DNA of 64,000 bases from Crenobacter cavernae (GCF_003355495.1 NZ_CP031337.1:3097001-3161000); one strand, 5' to 3'. Positions 16,013 to 25,087 are shown, counted from the first letter of the stretch. Notes: generated by a model not told the origin, from the letters alone. A program made the numbers and translations.

Positions 16013-17752
16013 TCAGCCTGCCGGCCGTTCGGCCACGGCCGGGCCTTCGGGCGCGGCGTTCTGCGGCACGAAGTCGCGCTCGTCGCCGGGCACGCTGTAT
16101 TCGTACGCCCAGCGGTACACCACCGGCTGCGCAGACCCCCAGTTGCCGTGGCCGGGCGGCGTCTCGGGCGTCTGCCATTCGAGCGTGGTCGCGCCCCACG
16201 GGTTGCCGCCGGCACGCCTGCCGCGAAAAGCGCTCCACGCGAGGTTGAACAGGAACAAGAGTTGCGTCGCGCCGACGATCAGCGCGGCGACGGTGATGAA
16301 GGCGTTCAGCGACTGCGCCGATGCCGGGATCGTCTGATAGCCGTCGTACGCGTAGTAGCGGCGCGGCATGCCGAGAAAGCCGAGGTAGTGCATCGGGAAG
16401 AAGATCGCGTAGGCGCCGACGAAGGTCACCCAGAAGTGCAGCTTGCCGAGCGTGTCGTTCAGCATCCGCCCGGTGACCTTGGGGAACCAGTGATAGATGC
16501 CGCCGAACACGACGAGTATCGGCGCGACGCCCATCACCATGTGGAAGTGCGCGACGACGAAATAGGTGTCCGACAAGGGGATGTCGACGCTGACGTTGCC
16601 GAGGAACAGGCCGGTCAGCCCGCCGATCACGAACATGCTGATGAAGCCGATCGCGAACAGCATCGGCACCGTCAGATGGATGTCGCCGCGCCACAACGTC
16701 AACAGCCAATTGTAGACCTTGATCGCGGTCGGGATCGCGATCACCAGCGTGGTGATCGCGAAGAAGAAGCCGAAGTACGGGTTCATGCCGCTGACGAACA
16801 TGTGGTGCGCCCACACGACGACGCTCAAAACGCCGATCGCGACGATCGCCCACACCATCATCCGGTAGCCGAAGATGTTCTTCCTCGCGTGCGTGCTGAT
16901 CAGGTCGGACACGATACCGAACGCCGGCAGCGCGACGATGTAGACCTCGGGATGGCCGAAGAACCAGAACAGGTGCTGGAACAGCAGCGGGCTGCCGCCC
17001 TGATAGTCGAGCTGCTGCCCCATCGACACGATCGCCGGCATGAAGAAGCTGGTGCCGAGCACCTTGTCGAACAGCATCATCACGCCGCTGACGAACAGCG
17101 CCGGAAAAGCGATCAGCGCGAGCACCGTCGCCATGAAGATGCCCCACACCGTCAGCGGCAGGCGCATCAGCGACATGCCCTCGGTGCGCGCCTGCAGCAC
17201 CGTCGTCACGTAGTTGAGCCCGCCCATCGTCGCCGCGACGATGAAGATGATCAGCGACACCAGCATCAGGACGATGCCCCAGTCGGCGCCCGGCGTGCCG
17301 GGCAGGATCGCCTGCGGCGGGTACAGCGTCCAGCCGGCGCCGGTCGGCCCGCCGGGCACGAAGAAGCTCGCGACCAGCACCAGCACCGCGACCAGATACA
17401 CCCAGTAGCTCAGCATGTTGAGGAAGGGAAACACCATGTCGCGCGCGCCGACCATCAGCGGGATCAGGTAATTGCCGAAGCCGCCGAGGAACAGCGCCGT
17501 CAGCAGATAGATCACCATGATCATCCCGTGCATGGTGACGAACTGGTAGTAGTGATTCGCGTCGATGAAATCGAAACGGCCGGGAAAGCCGAGCTGCAGC
17601 CGCATCAGGCTGGACAGCGCGAGCCCGACGATGCCGATCAGGATCGCCGTCAGCGTGTACTGGACGGCGATGACCTTGTGGTCCTGGCTCCAGACGTAAC
17701 GCGTCCAGAAGCCGTGCGGCTCGGGGTGGCCTTCGCCGGTGGAGTAAGCCAT
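16013..17752 (-). CDS. ctaD: cytochrome c oxidase subunit I (caa3/aa3 type)
   Basis: A 579-residue catalytic subunit with 12 or more membrane helices. The low-spin heme and heme a3/CuB histidines are visible in MHGMIMVIY, WFFGHPEVYI, WAHHMFVSGM and FVVAHFHMVMG. The GHPEVY motif identifies an A-type enzyme with a covalent His-Tyr pair and E-type proton channel. The start at 17752 (MAYSTGEGHPEPHG) has AGGAGAG upstream. It reduces O2 to water and pumps protons. It follows subunit II by 32 bases. Confidence 0.95.
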   Translation of the reverse strand: MAYSTGEGHPEPHGFWTRYVWSQDHKVIAVQYTLTAILIGIVGLALSSLMRLQLGFPGRFDFIDANHYYQFVTMHGMIMVIYLLTALFLGGFGNYLIPLMVGARDMVFPFLNMLSYWVYLVAVLVLVASFFVPGGPTGAGWTLYPPQAILPGTPGADWGIVLMLVSLIIFIVAATMGGLNYVTTVLQARTEGMSLMRLPLTVWGIFMATVLALIAFPALFVSGVMMLFDKVLGTSFFMPAIVSMGQQLDYQGGSPLLFQHLFWFFGHPEVYIVALPAFGIVSDLISTHARKNIFGYRMMVWAIVAIGVLSVVVWAHHMFVSGMNPYFGFFFAITTLVIAIPTAIKVYNWLLTLWRGDIHLTVPMLFAIGFISMFVIGGLTGLFLGNVSVDIPLSDTYFVVAHFHMVMGVAPILVVFGGIYHWFPKVTGRMLNDTLGKLHFWVTFVGAYAIFFPMHYLGFLGMPRRYYAYDGYQTIPASAQSLNAFITVAALIVGATQLLFLFNLAWSAFRGRRAGGNPWGATTLEWQTPETPPGHGNWGSAQPVVYRWAYEYSVPGDERDFVPQNAAPEGPAVAERPAG

Positions 17753-17784
17753 CGTCCTCTCTCCTCGCTTGCACGGATCGCCCG

Positions 17785-18897
17785 TCACTCGCCGCCGCTC
17801 ACGGCATTTTTGCCCAGGCCCGCGATGTAGGCGCCGATCGCGTCGACGTCGGCATCGTCAAGCGCGAACGGCGGCATGATAGGCGCGTAGCCCTTCACGA
17901 GCTTGGCCGCCGGCTTGCGGATCGATTCGGCGATATAGGCCTGGTCGGCGACGAGGCGGCTGCCGTCGGCCAGGGTCACGGTCCTCCCGAACAGCCCCTT
18001 CCAGCCCGGACCGACGCTCGCGCTGCCGTCGACGCTGTGGCAGGCGAAACAGCCGCGCGCCTCGGCGATGCCACGGCCCTGCTCGGCCGCGCTCATCGCG
18101 GCCTTCACGGCCCGCGCGCCGGCGAAGGTCGGCTGCGCTTTCAGCCACGCGCGGAAAGCCGCCCCGTCCTCGACCACCACCTCGCCGCGCATATTGGAGT
18201 GGCCGACGCCGCACAGCTCGGCGCACAGGATCTCGAAGCGGCCGGCCTTGGTCGGCGTGAACCAGAAATACGTGACCATGCCCGGCACCATGTCCATGCG
18301 CGCGCGAAACGGCGGCACGAAGAAGCCGTGCAGCACGTCTTTCGAGCGCAGCAGCACCTTTATCGGCCTGCCCAGCGGCAGGTGCACTTCCGAGCCCGCC
18401 ACCAAGACATCGTCGCGGCCGCGAAAGTCGGCGGGATTCAGCCCGAAAGGATTGTCGGCGCCGACATACTGCGCGCCGGATGCGCCGAGCCGGCCGTCTT
18501 CGCCGGGAAAGCGGAAGCTCCACTGCCACTGCTGGCCGACCACCTCGAGCACCCACGCGTCCTTCGGCGGCGTGACGTATTCGGCGTAGACGAGCAGCCC
18601 CGGCGCCAGCATCGCGACGATGCCGACGGCGGTGATGCCGGTCAGCCAGCGCTCGAGCTTCCTGTTTTCGGGTTCGTAGGCGGCGCGATGGCCGGCGCGG
18701 TGGCGATAGCGGATCAGCGCGTAGGCGATGAAGACGTTGATGGCGACGAAGACGGCGCCGGTGATGACGAGCGTGATGATCAGCGTGTTGTCGATCTGGC
18801 CCCAATTGGACGCGAGCGGCGTGAGCCACCACGGGCTCAGCGCGTGGAACAGCAGGGCGGCGACGGCGATGCCGATCAAGACGATTGCGAGTGCCAT
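17785..18897 (-). CDS. ctaC: cytochrome c oxidase subunit II fused to cytochrome c (caa3)
   Basis: A 370-residue protein. It has an N-terminal hydrophobic segment, two membrane helices (around 35-60 and 88-108) and a periplasmic cupredoxin domain with the CuA ligands CAELCGVGHSNM near residue 220-235. A C-terminal cytochrome c domain follows, with heme motif CFACH at 283-287 and a distal Met region (MPPF). The fused heme domain makes this a caa3-type oxidase that takes electrons directly from c-type cytochromes. The start is set at 18897 (MALAIVLIG), preceded by GAGAGGGG. It is the first gene of the five-gene operon. Confidence 0.93.
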   Translation of the reverse strand: MALAIVLIGIAVAALLFHALSPWWLTPLASNWGQIDNTLIITLVITGAVFVAINVFIAYALIRYRHRAGHRAAYEPENRKLERWLTGITAVGIVAMLAPGLLVYAEYVTPPKDAWVLEVVGQQWQWSFRFPGEDGRLGASGAQYVGADNPFGLNPADFRGRDDVLVAGSEVHLPLGRPIKVLLRSKDVLHGFFVPPFRARMDMVPGMVTYFWFTPTKAGRFEILCAELCGVGHSNMRGEVVVEDGAAFRAWLKAQPTFAGARAVKAAMSAAEQGRGIAEARGCFACHSVDGSASVGPGWKGLFGRTVTLADGSRLVADQAYIAESIRKPAAKLVKGYAPIMPPFALDDADVDAIGAYIAGLGKNAVSGGE

Positions 18898-19234
18898 GTG
18901 CTGTCGCCCCTCTCCCGTCGTCGCCGAGGCCGCGCGCTCAGGGCCCGGCCAACCTTGGGACCGCGCACGCCGCGCCCGCCCCGCCTTTCTCAACTTAGCA
19001 CATCGATCGCAGCGGGCATGAAAACAACGATGTCTGCTTGCCAGACGCAAAAACCGGCGCGGGAATTGCGTCGAAAACGCGGATCGTGGCGGGGGGTCTT
19101 TCGAGGAGAGCGGCGCGTCCGGTACGCGGAGGACCCCGGGTTTGAAGCGTCAAACGGCGGGGTATATATATAAAGGTATCGCCGGGGCGGTTCTCTACCG
19201 CCTTGTTTTCAATCGGCATCCGGGAGGTGCGGCC
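18898..19234. other. intergenic region between the divergent oxidase operon and DUF1269 gene
   Basis: No supported gene. A near-copy of the repeated motif (CCCGGCCAACCTT) lies at about 18944. An AT-rich TATATATATAA stretch (19163-19173) breaks an otherwise GC-rich region and probably belongs to the promoter of the DUF1269 gene. A promoter for the oxidase operon must also lie here, but I see no clear one. Confidence 0.6.
19142..19170 (+). promoter_or_regulatory. candidate promoter of the DUF1269 gene
   Basis: TTGAAG (19142-19147), a 17-base spacer and TATATA (19165-19170), 65 bases before the start codon. Confidence 0.45.
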
Positions 19235-19756
19235 ATGCTCAAACGGAAACGGATCTACTACCTGATCCCCGATCTACCCAGCGCGCAGCGGATGATGAAC
19301 GACCTCCTGCTCGCCCGGATCGAGGAAAGACACATCCACTTCCTCGCGCGCGAAGGCGCGGACCTCTCCAGCCTGCACCGCGCCAACCTGCTGCAAGAAT
19401 CGGACATCGTGCACGGCGCCGAAATGGGCCTCGCTGTCGGCGGCGCAACCGGCCTGTTCGCCGGGCTGGTCGCGGCCTTCTTCATGCTGTCGGGCAGCGG
19501 CCTGCCATGGGGCGGCGTGGTGCTGGCGACCTGCCTGCTCGGCGCGTTGTTCGGCGCGTGGACGGCGAGCATGATAGGCAGTTCGGCCCCCAACAGCCGG
19601 CTCAAACCGTTCCGCGCGGCGATCGAACGCGGCCAGATCCTGTTGATGGTCGACGTGCGCTACGACCAGGTCGAAGACATCGAGCAACTGCTGCGCAAGA
19701 TCCACCCCGAAGCGCACCTTGAGGGCACCGAGCCGACGATCCCGGCCTTCCCGTAG
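19235..19756 (+). CDS. DUF1269-type membrane protein
   Basis: A 173-residue protein with an N-terminal alpha/beta part (residues 1-70), two adjacent membrane helices with a glycine-rich first helix (GLAVGGATGLFAGLVAAFFML and the next at about 88-110) and a C-terminal alpha/beta domain (RGQILLMVDVRYDQVEDIEQLL). This layout is that of DUF1269, a poorly characterised family often linked to stress. The ATG at 19235 has GGGAGGTG at an ideal distance; the longer frame from 19142 overlaps the promoter. It is monocistronic with its own terminator. Confidence 0.72.
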   Translation: MLKRKRIYYLIPDLPSAQRMMNDLLLARIEERHIHFLAREGADLSSLHRANLLQESDIVHGAEMGLAVGGATGLFAGLVAAFFMLSGSGLPWGGVVLATCLLGALFGAWTASMIGSSAPNSRLKPFRAAIERGQILLMVDVRYDQVEDIEQLLRKIHPEAHLEGTEPTIPAFP

Positions 19757-19792
19757 CGATAAGCTTGGCCGAGCCCCCGGCCATGAAGGACA

Positions 19793-19821
19793 AAGCGCCC
19801 GGCAGCTTGCGGGCGCTTTTT
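19793..19821 (+). terminator. terminator after the DUF1269 gene
   Basis: A 9-bp stem AAGCGCCCG/CGGGCGCTT with an 8-base loop and a T run. A copy of TTGGCCGAG lies just upstream at 19765. Confidence 0.9.
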
Positions 19822-19909
19822 GCTGGGCTCGGCCACCCCCTTGTCCAGCGCGCGCGCGACGGACGATAATGGCGCGCAGTCCCTGCCCTACCCGTTCCAG
19901 GAAGCCCCC

Positions 19910-20122
19910 GTGGGAAAACACATCGACAAGATCGTTCTCGATCCGCAACGCACTCGCGAACTCATAGACGACGGCTACCGCTACGCGGTGGTGGTGATCG
20001 ACGGCTACGGCGACATCGCCACCGGCGACGTCATCAGCGTGCACAAGCTGCTCGAAGTCGCGCAACGCAAGGCCAACTACACCGGCCACTGGGCGGTCCA
20101 GCCGCTCGATAACTATCTGTAG
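19910..20122 (+). CDS. small hypothetical protein (70 aa)
   Basis: A 70-residue acidic, soluble protein from a GTG at 19910 with CCAGGAAG upstream. It has no signal, membrane segment or cysteine. The pattern HIDKIVLDPQRTRELIDDGYR followed by YAVVVIDGYGDIATGD suggests a small alpha/beta fold. I do not recognise the family. Codon use is like its neighbours, which supports that it is expressed. An earlier start (TTG or GTG upstream to 19820) would run into the preceding terminator. A copy of CTCGGCCAA (20124) directly follows the stop. Confidence 0.6.
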   Translation: MGKHIDKIVLDPQRTRELIDDGYRYAVVVIDGYGDIATGDVISVHKLLEVAQRKANYTGHWAVQPLDNYL

Positions 20123-20200
20123 GCTCGGCCAACGTCAGCCAGCATCGCACCCAGGCCCACCCGCACCGCGCGCGGCGTAGGGGCCGAGTCCCGGCGGTGG

Positions 20201-20229
20201 TTGACGCGTCGATCCGCGCCGGTTATAGT
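20201..20229 (+). promoter_or_regulatory. promoter of tRNA-Ala
   Basis: TTGACG (20201-20206), a 17-base spacer and TATAGT (20224-20229): a near-consensus sigma70 promoter 53 bases before the mature tRNA. Confidence 0.85.
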
Positions 20230-20282
20230 TCATCCCTCTCGCACGACGCCGGGCAGCAAGCCGGCGCGGGCAGCAGTTTTCT

Positions 20283-20358
<76 letters not shown>

Positions 20359-20363
20359 GACAG

Positions 20364-20391
20364 AACCCGAGGCTCAGGCCTCGGGTTTTTT
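20364..20391 (+). terminator. terminator of tRNA-Ala
   Basis: AACCCGAGGC/GCCTCGGGTT stem with a short loop, then a run of T residues, starting six bases after the tRNA. Confidence 0.93.
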
Positions 20392-20533
20392 CTTTGTCCG
20401 TTCTCGAAGACTTCACCCCCTTCCTGCATCACGCCACCCTGCGAGCCCCTCTTGAAGGCGCTTGAGCAACAGCGGGACCGCGCACCCCGGCCTCACCTTC
20501 TCAGCCACACCGCCCCCGCCTTCTGACGGAATG

Positions 20534-20558
20534 AAAAACGCCCGGCAACCCCGGGCGT
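20534..20558 (-). terminator. terminator of ribA
   Basis: An 8-bp stem ACGCCCGG/CCGGGCGT with a 5-base loop and a T run on the minus strand, 25 bases past the ribA stop. Confidence 0.9.
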
Positions 20559-20582
20559 CTCGACGTTCGACCTTGACCTAGC

Positions 20583-21188
20583 CTACAGGCCGAACAGGTG
20601 GCCGAGCTTGTCGGCCTTGGTGTCCAGGTACTTGTCGTTGTACGGGTTGCGGCCAACTTCGAGCGGCACGCGCTCGACCACCTCGATGCCGACGCGCTTG
20701 AGCGTGTCGATCTTGCGCGGGTTGTTGGTCATCACTCGCACCTTGCAGATCTTGAGCTCGGCCAACATGTCGCGCGCGATGCGGAAGTCGCGCGCGTCGG
20801 CCGGAAAGCCGAGCTGCTCGTTCGCCTCTACCGTATCGGCGCCGCCGTCCTGCAGCCGGTACGCGCGGATCTTGTTGATCAGGCCGATGCCGCGCCCTTC
20901 TTGTCTGAGATAAAGCAAGGCGCCGCGGCCTTCCTTGGCGATCGCCTCGAGCGCGGCGGCGAGCTGGAAACCGCAATCGCAGCGCAGCGAGAACAGCGCA
21001 TCGCCGGTCAGGCATTCGGAGTGCAGCCTCACCAGCGCCGGTTCGCCGTCGCCGAAGTCACCCAGCGTCAGCGCGACGTGTTCCTTGCCGCTACCGGCTT
21101 CCTCGAAGCCGTGCATGGTGAATTCGCCCCACTGCGTGGGCAGCTTGCAACGGGCGACATGGCGGACGGCGGCGGAGTGCTCTTGCAT
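20583..21188 (-). CDS. ribA: GTP cyclohydrolase II
   Basis: A 201-residue enzyme catalysing the first committed step of riboflavin synthesis: GTP to diaminohydroxyphosphoribosylaminopyrimidine, formate and pyrophosphate. Zinc ligands Cys59, Cys70 and Cys72 are seen in SECLTGDALFSLRCDCG. The catalytic segment LRQEGRGIGLINKIRAY is intact. Length matches stand-alone E. coli-type RibA, with no DHBP synthase fusion. The start at 21188 has AGGAACA upstream. It is monocistronic, with a terminator at 20534-20558. One copy of CTCGGCCAA lies at 20757. Confidence 0.95.
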   Translation of the reverse strand: MQEHSAAVRHVARCKLPTQWGEFTMHGFEEAGSGKEHVALTLGDFGDGEPALVRLHSECLTGDALFSLRCDCGFQLAAALEAIAKEGRGALLYLRQEGRGIGLINKIRAYRLQDGGADTVEANEQLGFPADARDFRIARDMLAELKICKVRVMTNNPRKIDTLKRVGIEVVERVPLEVGRNPYNDKYLDTKADKLGHLFGL

Positions 21189-21318
21189 GGTGTGTTCCTG
21201 CTGAAATCTTGTCTGGCGATAAAGAGGCCCGATGGTAACGGGCTTGGCCGGGGAAGAAAAGCCGACGGCGTCATTCGGGGGTCCCAGTGAGCGCCGGCCC
21301 CACCCTACCGCTTGGGAC

Positions 21319-21347
21319 AAAAAAAATGCCCCGGGGTTGCCGGGGCA
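21319..21347 (-). terminator. terminator of the GlcG-like gene
   Basis: An 8-bp stem TGCCCCGG/CCGGGGCA with a 5-base loop and an eight-base T run on the minus strand. Confidence 0.92.
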
Positions 21348-21394
21348 AGAGAAACGTCGGTAACTACACCGACTGCGCGGGGTTCTGTACGGGC

Positions 21395-21877
21395 TTACTT
21401 GAGCTCGCCCTTGGCCTTGTCGAGCGCGGCCACGGCGCATTGCTCGTCGAGATGGCCGCCGGGGGCGCCGCCGACGCCGATCGCGCCGATCACCTCGTTG
21501 CCAACTTTTACCGGCACCCCGCCACCCAAGAGCAGGAAGCCGGGGATATCGGTCAGGTTCTGTGCGCCCGGATTCTTCTGGGCGGTTTCCATCATGGCCG
21601 ACGTCGGGCTCTTCGCCGACGCGGCGGTGTACGCCTTCTTCAGGCTGGAGTCGATCGTGTGCGGGCCGGCGTTGTCGGCGCGCAGCAGCGCCTTGACCTG
21701 GCCTGCGCGGTCGACCACGGCCGCGGTCACGGCGTAGCCCTTGTCCTTGCAAGCGGCGACGGTGTTGGCCGCCAGCGTCTGCGCGAGGTTGGCCGAGATA
21801 GTCTTCTCGGTGCGCACCTCGGCGTGGGCGGCGAAAGCGGCGCTCAGCAGTGCGGCGGTCAGCAGGATCTTCTTCAT
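21395..21877 (-). CDS. periplasmic GlcG/HbpS-family protein
   Basis: A 160-residue protein with a clear Sec signal peptide (MKKILLTAALLSAAFAAHA, cut after residue 19) and a GlcG/HbpS domain. Typical family segments are AAVVDRAGQVKALLRADNAGPHT, SLKKAYTAASAKSPT and a glycine-rich GGGVPVKVGNEVIGAIGVGGAPGG. Family members include heme-binding HbpS and GlcG of glycolate loci; the molecular role is mostly unknown. It is monocistronic, with its own terminator. A perfect 20-bp palindrome lies 75 bases upstream of its start, between it and the response-regulator gene, and may control it. Confidence 0.83.
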   Translation of the reverse strand: MKKILLTAALLSAAFAAHAEVRTEKTISANLAQTLAANTVAACKDKGYAVTAAVVDRAGQVKALLRADNAGPHTIDSSLKKAYTAASAKSPTSAMMETAQKNPGAQNLTDIPGFLLLGGGVPVKVGNEVIGAIGVGGAPGGHLDEQCAVAALDKAKGELK

Positions 21878-21951
21878 CTCTTTGTCTCCATCTCTGGTTG
21901 ATAGCGTAGTCGCCGGCGGGTCCGGCGCCTATCCGTTCGACTACGCGAGGG

Positions 21952-21971
21952 CATCCGTAATATTACGGATG
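21952..21971. promoter_or_regulatory. perfect 20-bp palindrome, candidate operator
   Basis: CATCCGTAAT followed directly by its exact reverse complement. It is AT-rich in a GC-rich context. It sits upstream of the GlcG-like gene and just after the end of the FixJ-type regulator gene. Confidence 0.6.
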
Positions 21972-22030
21972 TAATCGCATGAATGCCGCTAAATTACAAG
22001 GGTATACCCTGAAATTCGCCGAAAACACGC

Positions 22031-22645
22031 TTAGGACTCGGACAACAGGCCGCAATAGCTGCGGATCAGCTGCACCAGCGACTCGACCTCGAGCTTGGAA
22101 AAGAGATGAGCGCGGTGCGTCTCGACGGTGCGCGGCGACAGGCCGAGTTCCTTGGCGATCTGCTTGGTCGACAGGCCCTCGGCCATCAAGACGAACACCT
22201 CGCGCTCGCGCTCGGACAGCCGCTCGAACTTCTGGCGCGCCTCGAGCGACACGCGCTGCTTCTCGCGCGTCGCGATGTGCTGCTTGACCGCCTTTTGCAA
22301 GGTGTCGAGGAAGAGCTGGTCGTCGATCGGCTTTTGCAGGAACTCCATCGCGCCGGTCTTGAACGCGCGCCGGCACAGATCGACGCTGCCGTGGCCGGTG
22401 ATCATCACCACCGGGTGGGTGACGCGCGCCTTGTCGAGGCGCTCTAGCACCTCGAAGCCGCCCATGCCCGGCATGCGGATGTCGAGCACGACGCAGCCGA
22501 TCGCGTTCGCGTCGTAGGCGGCGAGAAAATCCTCCGGCCGGGCGAACGCCTCGACCTGCAGGCCGACGGTGCGGATCAACAGCGACAGGCCCTGCCGCAC
22601 CGCTTCGTCGTCGTCAACCAGATAGATGATCGGGGAGTGATCCAT
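22031..22645 (-). CDS. FixJ/NarL-type response regulator
   Basis: A 204-residue two-component regulator. The receiver domain (1-120) has the acidic pair DDD at 11-13, phospho-acceptor Asp55 in CVVLDIRMPG and Lys in FLQKP. A LuxR-type helix-turn-helix follows (about 140-200: LSEREREVFVLMAEGLSTKQIAKELGLS). The order REC-HTH and the residues MITGHG place it in the FixJ group. It overlaps the kinase gene by 32 bases, so partners are clear. It is the last gene of an operon that also holds an ABC importer. The palindrome at 21952 is a candidate target, by position only. Confidence 0.9.
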   Translation of the reverse strand: MDHSPIIYLVDDDEAVRQGLSLLIRTVGLQVEAFARPEDFLAAYDANAIGCVVLDIRMPGMGGFEVLERLDKARVTHPVVMITGHGSVDLCRRAFKTGAMEFLQKPIDDQLFLDTLQKAVKQHIATREKQRVSLEARQKFERLSEREREVFVLMAEGLSTKQIAKELGLSPRTVETHRAHLFSKLEVESLVQLIRSYCGLLSES

Positions 22646-24131
22646 GGTAGCGGTCTTCCTTGGTTTCTACGCGCGGCAGGGTCACGACGAAGCGCGCCCC
22701 GCCGACGGCTCGGTTGTCGGCGGCGACCACCCCGCCCATTTCGCCGATCAGCGTCTCGCAGATCGACAGCCCCAGCCCCATGCCGGTCTGGCGGGTGGTG
22801 AAGAAGGGTTCGAACAGGCGCGGCAGCACCTCGGGCGGGATGCCCGGGCCGCGGTCGCTGACGGTCAGCATGACTTCCTTGCCGCGCGACACGACGGCCA
22901 GCTCGATCAGCCGGCGCTCGGGCGGCGTGTCGCGCATCGCCTCGAGCGCATTGGAGAGCAGGTTGTGGATCACCTGCTCGAGCGCGACGCGGTCGGCGCG
23001 CACGAAGAGGCTGTCGTCGCGGCGGTTGAATTTCACCCTGACCTCGCGCTTGCGGCATTCGGGCTCGACGAGGAACACCGTCTCGTCGACCACCTGTGCC
23101 AGCGCCAGGATCTGCGTGCGGCGCGCCTCGCGCGGACGCAGCACGTCTTCGCGCAGGCGCGCGATGATCTCGCCGGCGCGCTTGGCCTGCGTCACCGACA
23201 GAGACAGCGCCTCGCGGATCAGCGCGGTGTCGGGCTCTTCGTCGTCGAGCACCCTGAGCGACGCCTGGCAGTTGGCGAGGATGGACGTCAAGGGCTGGTT
23301 CAGTTCGTGCGCCATGCCGGCGGCCATCTCGCCGAGCGTGTTGAGCCGCGCGACCTGGACGAAGCGCGCCTGGCGCCTGGCGCGCAGCACCGTCTGGCGC
23401 TGGTCGAGGAAGGCGTTCAGCCCCCACAGGATGAAGCCGGTGGCCAGCGCCAGGCTCGCCACCGTCGCCCACGGCAGCTGTTTCGGCAGGATGCGCGTCT
23501 CGGCCTGCATCAGCATCGGCTGGCTTACGCTGGCGAGGTTGCGCGTGAGCACGAGGCGTACCGCGAGGGGCGCGTCCGGGCCGGCCTGCACCAGCGGGAT
23601 CGTGCCGTGGCCGTCGCGCAGCAGCACCGGCTTCAGCGTGTTCGGCCATTCGTTGCCGGCGACGAAGCGCGCCGGGTCGAGCCACAAGGCGTAGGCGGCG
23701 CCGTCGTCGCGGGTACGCACCAGCCAGTAGCGCGCCGGGCGGCCGGAAAAACGCGTCATCACGCTGCGCGACAGCGTCGCGCTCTTCGCGTAGGCCTCGG
23801 CCAACTCAGACGGCGCGGCGCGGCCGCTCGAGAGCCGCCAGCCGCGCCCGGGCAGCGAGAAGGCGATGTCGGCGATCTGCGGGTAGATCGCGGCCAGCTG
23901 CGCGTCGAGCCTCTCGAGCGCCTCGGGCGTGTCGGCGCGCGGGTGCGCCGCGACCAGCGTGTTGAGCACCGCGTCGAGCTCTACCGCCTCCTGGCTCAAC
24001 AGCCGGTGCGCGATGCGCGCGTCCTGCTCGAACTGCAATTCGAGCGCGTCGAGCCGGTTGCCCATCATCAGGCCGGCGAACACCGCCTGGATGAACACCC
24101 ACAGCAGCACCAGCTGCAGTTGGCGGCTCAT
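22614..24131 (-). CDS. membrane sensor histidine kinase
   Basis: A 505-residue kinase. Helix 1 (about 5-25) and helix 2 (about 221-240) flank a ~195-residue periplasmic domain that I do not recognise. The cytoplasmic part has no PAS domain and goes directly to the H-box GMAHELNQPLTSI with His275. The N-box (HNLLSNALEAM), G1 (DRGPGIP), F-box (FEPFFTT) and G2 (GMGLGLSI) follow. The HELNQPL box is typical of FixL/DctB-like kinases. Its start overlaps the ABC ATPase stop (24128-24131), linking sensing to transport. The ligand is unknown. Confidence 0.9.
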   Translation of the reverse strand: MSRQLQLVLLWVFIQAVFAGLMMGNRLDALELQFEQDARIAHRLLSQEAVELDAVLNTLVAAHPRADTPEALERLDAQLAAIYPQIADIAFSLPGRGWRLSSGRAAPSELAEAYAKSATLSRSVMTRFSGRPARYWLVRTRDDGAAYALWLDPARFVAGNEWPNTLKPVLLRDGHGTIPLVQAGPDAPLAVRLVLTRNLASVSQPMLMQAETRILPKQLPWATVASLALATGFILWGLNAFLDQRQTVLRARRQARFVQVARLNTLGEMAAGMAHELNQPLTSILANCQASLRVLDDEEPDTALIREALSLSVTQAKRAGEIIARLREDVLRPREARRTQILALAQVVDETVFLVEPECRKREVRVKFNRRDDSLFVRADRVALEQVIHNLLSNALEAMRDTPPERRLIELAVVSRGKEVMLTVSDRGPGIPPEVLPRLFEPFFTTRQTGMGLGLSICETLIGEMGGVVAADNRAVGGARFVVTLPRVETKEDRYHGSLPDHLSG

Positions 24132-25087
24132 GCGATGTCCTTCGCCGCGAAGCGCCGGAACGCCTCGGGCCGCAGCGCTACCGGCACGCGAGCGCCGACG
24201 ACGGGCGGCTCGGCCAACGCCGCCGCCTCGCGCAGCGACAGCTCGACGATAAAGCGCCCCTCGGGCAGCGCGACCTCGAGCGTCAGCCCGTCGGCGCGCG
24301 GCGTCAAAGCGACGACCTCGGCCAAGGTCTGCCCACCCAGCTGTAGCGCCTGCTGCGGCCAGTAGCCTTGGCCGGTGACGTTGGCGAGCCCGAGAAAGCG
24401 CGCGACACGCTCGTTCGCCGGCGCGGCCATCAGCTCGGATGCCGGCGCGATCTGCGCGATGCGGCCGGCGTCGAGCACCGCGACGCGGTCGGCCATCGCC
24501 AGCGCCTCGTCTCTATCGTGCGTGACAAGCAAAGCCGGGATGTTCGCCTCGGCCAACCTCTGGCGCGTCGCCGCCTGTAACGATGCTCTAAGATGCGCGT
24601 CGAGGCTGGAGAACGGTTCGTCGAGCAGCATCAGCCGCGGGTCGGTAGCCAGTGCCCTCGCCAGCGCGACGCGCTGCTTCTCGCCGCCGGACAAGGCCCC
24701 GATGCGGCGCGCCTCGAAACTGGCCAGCCCTACCGCTTCGAGCTCGGCCCTCGCGCGTTCGCGCGCGGCCTTTTTCGGTACGCGCCGCTCTGCGAGGCCG
24801 AACATCACGTTATCGAGTACCGACAGATGCGGGAATAGCGCGAAGTCCTGGAACATCAGCGCGAAGCCGCGCCTCTCCGCCGGCAGCATGTCGATGCGTT
24901 CTTTATTGAAATAAATCGCTCCCGCATCCGGCGCGACGAGGCCGGCGACCATATTGAGCAGCGTGCTCTTGCCGCAACCGGACGGTCCGAGCAGCGCGAC
25001 GAGTTCGCCCGGCGCGAGCTTGAGCGACACCGAATCGGCGACGACGCGTTCACCGTAGCGCTTGGACAGCTCAGCGAGTTCGAGCAT
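24128..25087 (-). CDS. ABC importer ATPase (ThiQ/FbpC-like)
   Basis: A 319-residue ATPase with Walker A GPSGCGKST (34-42), Q-loop FQDFALFPH, signature LSGGEKQR, Walker B LMLLDEPF and switch His in LVTHDRDEA. A C-terminal TOBE-like extension (about 230-319) is longer than in ThiQ of E. coli and like those of Fe3+/polyamine-type importers. It overlaps the permease by 17 bases and the kinase by 4. Together with the permease and binding protein it forms a complete importer. Three copies of CTCGGCCAA lie in it (24209, 24317, 24548). Confidence 0.88.
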   Translation of the reverse strand: MLELAELSKRYGERVVADSVSLKLAPGELVALLGPSGCGKSTLLNMVAGLVAPDAGAIYFNKERIDMLPAERRGFALMFQDFALFPHLSVLDNVMFGLAERRVPKKAARERARAELEAVGLASFEARRIGALSGGEKQRVALARALATDPRLMLLDEPFSSLDAHLRASLQAATRQRLAEANIPALLVTHDRDEALAMADRVAVLDAGRIAQIAPASELMAAPANERVARFLGLANVTGQGYWPQQALQLGGQTLAEVVALTPRADGLTLEVALPEGRFIVELSLREAAALAEPPVVGARVPVALRPEAFRRFAAKDIA

